Below are positions 57,836 to 64,000 of a DNA stretch of 64,000 bases, in pieces (the first letter of the stretch is position 1; every line of letters starts with the position of its first letter). The DNA comes from Adiantum capillus-veneris (Eukaryota; Streptophyta; Polypodiopsida; Polypodiales; Pteridaceae): positions 140,286,241 to 140,350,240 of the forward strand of contig CM043945.1 of NCBI GenBank assembly GCA_014529385.2. The letters run 5' to 3'. Under the pieces are notes generated by a model. It worked only from the letters and a program-made list of their open reading frames with translations, was not told the DNA's origin and did no database searches. The position numbers and the translations under genes were made by a program.

Positions 57836-58630
57836 ATCTCTCGTGTGTGAAAATTATCTCTCTCCATTAAGTAAACCACTCTAATATCTACTTAGCTATG
57901 CCCTATTTCCTAACACATAGGGCTTCTCATAGCATTAGGTTCAATTGAGGAGACGTCATTCAGAGAGAGCTGAGTGACACTCTCACTTGCATGGATCTCA
58001 AAATTTGGATCAAGAGGACAAAGTGAAAGTATATATCGATGTCAGTGATGCCAGTAAGCACAGCTAAAGAATAGGGTCACATGCAAAAGCCGATCAAAGG
58101 GATGAACCTGATACTTCCACAAAAACGTATAATAATCATAATGATAGATGGGAGGCAGATACATATTGTCACAACAAGCATATGCATAGGGAAAAGAAAT
58201 CAAAGCATAAGGAGAAATTGAGACACATAAAAAGAAAATTGGATCATCGTATATCCAAGTATGGGGAATGAGCCAATTACCTAATGATTGCTTTTCCAAC
58301 GTTCAAAGGTAATAGGAAGGACGATCTAGATGTGCATATCCAAGCTTTTGAACAATATGCTAATCTATTGGATATTGATGAAGATGAGTAGGTTGAATAC
58401 TTCCCACAAACTCTAATGATATAGCAAGGAAGTAATATTACCACTATGCAGCATGCAAGCTTCGAACCTAGAGTAAGCTGGAAAAATGTATTCCTACCGG
58501 ATATAGTGGGGATGAAGACATCCTTTGCAAACTATTTAAAATCAAGCAGGGAAAGCTATTGGTAAGAAGTTATGTGAAGAAGATCAAAGACTTCACTATT
58601 GGAGTAAAGGCTCATGCACCTACCCGTAGT
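57010..58630 (+). pseudogene. Decayed LTR-retrotransposon gag remnant
   Basis: At 57010 a frame begins MPPRHLVRGRRPTTVFVDEQ, like the start of a Ty3/Gypsy gag, and stops after about 30 codons. At 58315-58630 broken frames read DDLDVHIQAFEQYANLLDID, VEYFPQTLM and KIKQGKLLVRSYVKKIKDFT, which follow the order of a gag core. The stretch between (about 57200-57960) is unrelated, includes (CT)n at 57790-57833 and the protein-poor tatttcctaacaca border, and may be a later insertion. The call rests on pattern recognition only. Confidence 0.45.
57790..57833. repeat. (CT)n microsatellite
   Basis: A run of about 22 CT units between gtgctctct and aatctctcg. Confidence 0.92.
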
Positions 58631-59621
58631 CCGACCACTCACCATGTTCGGTCCTCCACACATGTACTCATAACTTATTCTTTATATACATATGAATAAG
58701 GGACTCAATCACTCCATTCCCACAGAGTGAAGCTCCACCCATATCTTGTGTGCATCTCTTCCCTTTCACACCCTCTTACGCGCTCTTCATTAGGGAAAGT
58801 TTGGACTCAAATTTGGTCCTTGTAGCACTAGAGAGAGAATGCAATGCGATCAATGGATGGTGGGCTACCGTAACGGTAGCTCGGATTTTCCTTGTTTTTA
58901 TCTCAAATTTCAACATTTTCAAAAAACCATTTTTAGCTGCATAAAAAACCTTAACACTAATATATGTTGTGATTTTCTCAAATCTTTCTTGTCAAGACCA
59001 AATATAGGACAAATGTACCATAACTCACAGTCAATGCAGTTGCGCGCACTTTTTCAATAGGAGAGACTTCATAGTATTTCCGCTCATTCTCATTCATTTG
59101 CACTCAACTAACTATTTTGCTCGCATTTGACTGTATTGTGTTTGCACTCAGAAATTCTACCCCTCTTACATTTGTGCTGCCATCTTGCCATAGAAGAATC
59201 ACTAATGGAGAACAGAAGACCTCCACGACCGTCCGCAAGTATTAAGTCTGTTAAAATTTTCAACAGCTTCGATTTGGACAATGGTCGATGGCTTTCCACC
59301 ACCGTTACAATTGAAGATGGGTTCTTCTGCAGACGAGGAAGAGAAAGCGCACGGGCAACGAGTTTGTGAATAGTTATAAAGGAGGGTGAAAGACTTTCAC
59401 TTGTCACAAACGGGCAAAACAGTCAAAGAGGTTCTCATTGAACACGCATATATGCACTCAGAGTTACATCTACGAACAACGCTGACACGATTTCCAACAA
59501 ACCGACCAAATTGTAAGTTTTCTTACATCCACAATAGATTTTACTCTTCACTCGTGTATTGTGTGTTTAACCTGTCAGTTGTGCAGGTATTTATCCTTCC
59601 AACAAAGAAGACTAGCAGCCG
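58631..59621. other. Upstream region of the 59.6-kb gene
   Basis: Possible coding pieces are ATG 59205 (MENRRPPRPSASIKSVKIFN, 60 codons to a stop) and 59386-59512 (KDFHLSQTGKTVKEVLIEHA, with a donor-like ATTGTAAGTTTT at 59512). A 3' splice-like ttgtgcag sits at 59580-59586. These could be upstream exons of the gene that follows, but I could not join them in frame. Confidence 0.35.
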
Positions 59622-60553
59622 ATGGATTGTATTATTGGCATTTTTGATGCATTCCATGCAACTAAGGGAGAGCTACTCTATAACACTAGCGCCAGAAGAG
59701 CGTTGGCTGAAAGGGGGGTTTTCTTCTTCGACCACTTTTATAATGCTCCGCGTTCTGCGCTTGGCTTCGACATTCTAGAATATCTCCAGGTTCCTTCGAA
59801 GGACAGTCCAGAGTGGCTAGTCCCTTCATCTGAAACCTTTGAGTGTTTCAAACTAAAGCTCGATCAGGGAATACAAAAGTGCTTAAGACCAAATATTGCT
59901 AGTCGACTGGTACGTGTTTCAATCTTCATGCCCATGCATGTGTTCATCGACTTTTTCCATGATAAAGAGATTAGGAAGATTGCAACTATGCTACTCTGCA
60001 AGACAGAGAAATGCCGTGATTTTCTCTTTGAATCTTGGGATGTCCATGATTCTGATGGCATCTTATGCAAGGTAAATAAGAAGTCTATTGTGTGTAAGTG
60101 CATGATAGCTTCTCAAAATTTCATAGCTTCCTTCCACTACATAAGGTGGCATCGAGTGAATGGTCACCCGGTAGTTTTGGACCAAGATTTAACTAATAAC
60201 CTAAACAATCCTTTAAGAATGCTTGAGGTATGGTGTGGACCTGATCTGCTAACTGTTCTTAGCATTCAAGGCAATGTGACACTACGACAAGTGCGCAAGG
60301 ATTTGGAGAACGAGGTTGACCTCAACCTGCCTCCAAAATTTCTTTTTCAGTGCAACATGCGAAAGGTAGTATGTTTTGTATGTAAACATTAATGGTGCGT
60401 TAGTTATTGCCCTACTGGTTATCATCACAAAATATTGGTCTTAATCTAATTGTTCGATTAACTATCGTATAGGTGCCTCAGAGAAAGGAGAAGAAGACAT
60501 TGTGCGTAGAGATAAAGGATGACCGATTGTTTCTAGTGCAATGTAACTTTTGA
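59622..60553 (+). CDS. Gene of unknown function (two exons, 274 aa)
   Basis: Exon 59622-60365 (248 codons) ends at AAG|GTAGTATG. After a 107-bp intron the second exon (60473-60553) starts GTGCCTCAG in phase 0 and ends at TGA. The protein starts MDCIIGIFDAFHATKGELLY and has a long mixed-alpha/beta-like body (VRVSIFMPMHVFIDFFHDKE). Its C-terminal block, VTLRQVRKDLENEVDLNLPP then KFLFQCNMRKVPQRKEKKTL, has a ubiquitin-like look (strand, helix, L-P-P loop). I do not recognise the family. The ATG at 59622 is only the first in the frame after a TAG, so upstream exons are possible. No stop or shift is seen, so the gene may be live. Confidence 0.5.
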
Positions 60554-61122
60554 TTGAAGAAGACGGCTCACACAGTGTATCACATTGCTCTGAACTACGA
60601 ATATCAAAGAAAGTTGTTGACAGCAAGCTTGCAATCTATATTCATGAGAAAATGCATTGTTAAGGAATTTCTTGCAAATAAAATATGAGAACAATTATCT
60701 TTTCAAAATTGACTCAAGCTGTCTTTACATTGGGTTTAATAATGTACCCTGTAATGTCCAATTAAATTCATTCATTAGTAGCTCTCATTTACAATTGATG
60801 GGAGCTCTCTCAGGCTTGATTATCATGACTGGAATGTAAAGGCTCAAGAGACGGTCTAGGGGTTGGGTGAGGGGTTTGGGGTTGATGAAAAGATTGTGCA
60901 GTGGCCTTGTCTTCCTCGGTAAAATTGGGTATCACAAAAAGACTAGAGGTTGAGTGGCCAGAAACACGAGGGGAGGTAGGTCCAGGCTCTTGGTATGTGG
61001 TTGGTTGAGGTGTTGCTTTGTACCTCCGAGGTGGAGGCCGAGGTTATGGTCGTGGCGTGGCATGACAAATGCATCGGCGGCTCCTAGAGGAAATGTCTCC
61101 ACAAGATTGATGATATTCTGGA

Positions 61123-64000
61123 TCATCTCGTCCTGAATGCCTCCACATGGACGTTCGAATAATCTGCCAGGTTCCTTGCCTGCAAATGAATTCCCTAGCT
61201 TTTATATGTAATCCAAAGAAATCATGTGTGCAAGGATTATAAAAGCGAAACATTGCACTTACACTTCTGAAAGGGCGGTGGTAATGCGTGTGCTAGTCTC
61301 CACCCAATTGTGCTATCTTATAGCCTCCCCCTAGCATACACACTATCCCGCCGTGCCGGTGGCCTTTCCCGTAGGACCCATGTCCTTACATTACCCCCCC
61401 CCCCCCCCCCTTGGAGAATCGTTTTCGTCCTCGAAAATGAACGTAGGAAAATGTTTCTTAAGTGTGGAGACATTCTCCCGTGTAGAACCTTCTTTAGGTC
61501 TATCTAGCCATTTTACCAACACCTGTCGTCTGACATGATGTCTGGTGCGAAGCTCATGAGAATCCAAAATCTTTCGAGCTCATGAAAGATGCTTGGCGGT
61601 TTGATAAGGTCAACTAACACACGTGTGTCAATGATATTATCATTCTGTCCTAGCTGTTTTCGTAAATGGCGAACATGAAAAACAAGATGAACTCGTGAGT
61701 GCTCTGGGAGAGATAACTTATAGGCCACTTGATCTACACGTTTGAGAATGGTAAACGTTCCACAATAACGTGGTGAAATTTTAGTAACTTTTCCTGTCTT
61801 CAGACTTTCTGAATGCTCCAAAACTTTGAGGTCCTTCTTTGAAAGTAGCAAGATGATGATGCTCATCTGTGTACTTCTTATATCGATCTTGAGCTTGCTT
61901 AACATTCTGTCAAGCAACTCAAAGCATGTCAAAATGGTTTTGGAGAAAATCCTTCGCTTGTTGTATCTTCTCCTTAGCCAACCCCACCAAAACGGGTGAT
62001 CTAAGTCGAAATCCATATAAAAGCATAAATGGACTAAACCCTGTGTAGTCACATGCTTTGAACTTTTATAAGCAAATTCCAATATAGGTAAGTAGTCTTC
62101 CCAATTGGTTTGCTTCTTGCTAATGTGCGCACTTGATTAACTCTTTCGGTTTGACCATCTGTTTCTGGATGATCAGTCTTACTTAGATCAAGTTTAGTTT
62201 CCAACTTTTGAAACACAGTTTCCATAAGTGATTATCAAACTTTCGATCTCTGTCACAAATGATATTAGCTAGAAGACCGTAGAATCTATATATATGCTCT
62301 ATAAATAGCCGTGCTAATTCCGATGTTTTAACCGTAGTCTTAGTGGGAATGAATCAACCCATCTTTGTGAGACGGTCTACAATTACCCATATGGCATCAT
62401 GGCCACGATTTGTAGTAGGTAGTCCTACTACAAAATCCATAGAGCTACTCTCCCACTTACCTTGTGGAATCTCTAAAGGATGTAAAAGGCCAGCTGCCTT
62501 GGTCGCCCGCCTTAGTCGTGCGCTATGGAGGAAGAATATGGGGCTGTCGTTGTCTATCTTCGCGTGTTGCGCACATGAAACTGTGCCTGTCTTTCTTTTG
62601 CTGCACAATGGAGACGTAGCTGTCTGCGGAACGTGGGAGAGAAGCAGCACGTCGCATGCACACACAACCCACTTTTTCCCTTCCTGAAAAATAGGTTGGA
62701 TACCAGTGAAAGGGTGGTGGTAATGTGTGTGCTAGTCTTTACCCAACCGTGCTATCTTATAGCCTCCCCCTAGCATACACACTGTCCGACCGTGCCGATG
62801 GCCTTCCCCGTAGGACCCATATCCTTACAACTTCTATGCTCCTCAGCATAAATGCGTTCGAGAAGAAGCTCTGCATTTGCAAGAGCTCTCCATCCACAAG
62901 AATGCCAGTCGTCTTGTTTTGGGACCTTGAAACTCAAAATCAGCATATCTTCCCAAACACTGTCTTGGGTCAATGCTTCCCATGCAGCAACAAGTTTCTA
63001 AATAGACGTGCAAGACATAGCATATGGTGATCACACATTGCATCGAAATCGAAGAATCAAGAAACAAGTAACTATGTACCTTCGAACATTCCCAGGAAAA
63101 CCATGCGCAAAATTTGCAAGGTAGCAACGCTTGTGCTCAATGTTTAGTCCGGCAAGGCTCCAATGTGAACTGATTGCACAAAACAAGGAATTAGTTTGCT
63201 ATTCATAGTATACAAAACATTGAAGAATAGCGAGATAAAAAACACTTACTTCTCGTTGTAAGTTAAAAGTAAAACTTTCATCGTGTCCATGTTCACTCGT
63301 TCAAACCAATCAACAACTTCTATCAAGGAAGTGGACTCCGAGGTAAGCACGACTGACAGCTGTGAGTCTAAAACAGCTACCTCGGATTGTTGATTCCATG
63401 CAAGGTTGGAAACCAGCATGCTACGAATTGAGAAAATCAATTGATGAGGATCTCCAATAAGCCAGAATCAAATAAATACCTTTGCAAAAATAATATAACA
63501 TACCAAAGACCAAAATTTATAATTTGGTCCGTAAGCTCCCTCTCACTATTTCAAAAAACAGCTATCTAGTGAGGGCCGAAACATAAATACAAATTTTGGC
63601 CCCATACCAAAAGTTCTACGTCGAAAGTTGGGCAAAGGAAACCTAGGGTGTCAGTGTTAGCTTGGTCAATTGTTGCTAACATCTCCCGTTCATTTGACTC
63701 GGCTGAAGGCTCTTTCACAAGTAGCTCTTGGGTCCACTCCACATTCAAATGTGTGGCATATGTGTGTTGTGTGGTACTCACATCGTACACCTTCACTTTG
63801 ATGACTAGAGTGATTGTCAAAATGTTGTCCATTCTCTTATCAGATAGATGGACTGGCGCAAGTGTCTTGTCGTACTTGAAGTGTAACAACCTAAGAGAAT
63901 TGATATCTCGAGGCATCACTGTCACTCTGTGAGCATGAACTATGAGGACATAGCTATGTTGGAACAGCTCGATCAGAAAGACCTTAGCTGCCTCGTGGAG
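61123..64000 (-). CDS. Histone H3-like fold fused to a Ulp1-like (C48) cysteine peptidase, partial
   Basis: The gene runs off the right edge, so its N-terminus is missing. Exons: 64000-63591, 63420-63250, 63169-63080, 62959-62830, and tentatively 61179-61123; the first three junctions are phase 2 and match each other. Exon 1 opens in the H3 histone fold: [14 protein letters not shown] (helix 2) and [19 protein letters not shown] (the H3 segment that normally reads IHAKRVTIMPKDIQLARRI). A linker of about 90 residues follows, then a C48 domain: VEVVDW-type helix region, [18 protein letters not shown] (catalytic His), CYLANF where Asp is expected, and [17 protein letters not shown] (oxyanion Gln and catalytic Cys). 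Ulp1-type enzymes remove SUMO or related modifiers, and H3 folds dimerise with H4 in nucleosomes. I infer a chromatin-targeted deSUMOylase-like protein, or a transposon-borne gene. The last exon is uncertain because of the inserted LTR element. Confidence 0.65.
61268..61390 (-). repeat. 3' LTR of the short element (123 bp)
   Basis: TGAAAGGGCGGTGG ... CATGTCCTTACA. It is about 90 % identical by eye to 62707-62829. Confidence 0.88.
61513..62480 (-). pseudogene. Ty3/Gypsy integrase relic inside the short element
   Basis: Integrase core D motif region ([20 protein letters not shown]) at 62480-62350 is followed by heavily broken core sequence (62350-62090). The frame 62082-61513 then holds the C-terminal region ([35 protein letters not shown]). 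Many stops and shifts; no activity expected. Confidence 0.75.
62707..62829 (-). repeat. 5' LTR of the short element (123 bp)
   Basis: TGAAAGGGTGGTGG ... CATATCCTTACA, next to the second ACTTC target duplication. Confidence 0.88.
62830..63591 (-). CDS. C48 peptidase-domain exons of the H3-like fusion gene
   Basis: These exons carry the peptidase part. 63420-63250: [20 protein letters not shown], ending YNE plus two bases before GTAAGTG. 63169-63080: [14 protein letters not shown] and [10 protein letters not shown], ending at GTACAT. 62959-62830: [20 protein letters not shown], then [17 protein letters not shown] and AEEHRS. The introns 63249-63170 (80 bp) and 63079-62960 (120 bp) are typical plant sizes. 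An alternative acceptor for the last exon at 62998 would need a different donor phase. Confidence 0.65.
63842..64000 (-). CDS. Histone H3-like fold segment
   Basis: Reading the reverse complement from base 64000 gives [16 protein letters not shown], then [19 protein letters not shown] and LRLLHFKYD. It lines up without gaps with helix 2, loop 2 and helix 3 of histone H3. It is in the same open frame as the following 80 codons, so the H3-like part is not a separate gene ending here. A normal H3 stops about 7 residues after the GERA tail, whereas this protein continues. Confidence 0.75.

Larger units (their letters stand above)
61268..62829 (-). mobile_element. Short LTR element (123-bp LTRs) with decayed Gypsy integrase, inserted at an exon-intron border
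   Basis: Two 123-bp direct repeats (61268-61390 and 62707-62829; TGAAAGGGCGG...CCTTACA) are flanked by identical ACTTC at 61263-61267 and 62830-62834. In minus-strand sense a primer site CTGGTATCCAACC follows the 5' LTR and a poly(G)-rich purine tract (complement of the poly-C at 61394-61412) precedes the 3' LTR. The 1.3-kb interior keeps broken pieces of Ty3/Gypsy integrase: [20 protein letters not shown] and DRLTKMG (62354-62480), then [16 protein letters not shown] near 61670. This is a deletion derivative, close in size to TRIM elements. Confidence 0.85.

Noticed and set aside
63566-64000. A conventional histone H3 gene at the right edge
   Set aside because: The H3-like segment is divergent, lacks the normal stop after helix 3, continues in frame for about 80 codons and leads into peptidase exons.

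Overview
This window looks like nuclear DNA of a land plant with a large, repeat-rich genome. The evidence is small GT-AG introns of about 80-100 bp, a plastid-type transit peptide, plant-type LTR retrotransposons with initiator-methionine-tRNA primer sites, non-LTR remnants and many (GA)n/(CT)n/(TG)n tracts. A fern or similar large-genome plant is my best guess. That is an inference from genome style, not from a recognised orthologue. There is no bacterial-style gene organisation.

Layout. 0-0.6 kb: the end of a GIY-YIG nuclease-like gene. 0.6-13.3 kb: mostly non-coding, with a small ORF, a truncated LINE, microsatellites, dispersed repeats and a possible SINE. 13.3-55.1 kb: one minus-strand gene for a predicted plastid membrane protein with a C-terminal zinc ribbon (297 aa, four exons, all joins phase 0). 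Its exons 2-4 lie at 13.3-14.1 kb and exon 1 at 54.5-55.1 kb, so intron 1 is about 40.4 kb. 55.1-59 kb: repeats and a decayed gag remnant. 59.6-60.6 kb: a two-exon gene of unknown function. 61.1-64 kb: a minus-strand gene that joins a histone H3-like fold to a Ulp1-like (C48) peptidase, with a small LTR element inserted exactly at one exon-intron border.

The giant intron is a nest of LTR retrotransposons whose order can be read from five perfect 5-bp target-site duplications. I label the main family DHR (my name). Its members have about 1.1-1.3 kb LTRs (TGTCACGTGACA...TTACA or TAACA), a primer site TTGGTATCAGAGC, and an internal region encoding gag, a CCHC knuckle, a retropepsin-like domain, an Asp/His-rich repeat domain and an unrecognised C-terminal domain. 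There is no reverse transcriptase, RNase H or integrase. Copies: DHR-a (plus, 5' truncated, about 17.46-26.3 kb) is split by DHR-b (minus, 18423-24357). DHR-c (plus, 26413-51729) is split by DHR-e (minus, 30410-48203). DHR-e is in turn split by a Ty3/Gypsy chromovirus Gyp-1 (plus, 32174-39460) and by DHR-f (minus, 39890-45957). A truncated copy, DHR-d, lies in the 5' LTR of DHR-c.

The host gene can only make its protein if the whole nest is spliced out. The DHR elements must have borrowed replication and integration enzymes from another element. Gyp-1 has the full enzyme set but is now broken by eight stop codons and a frameshift.
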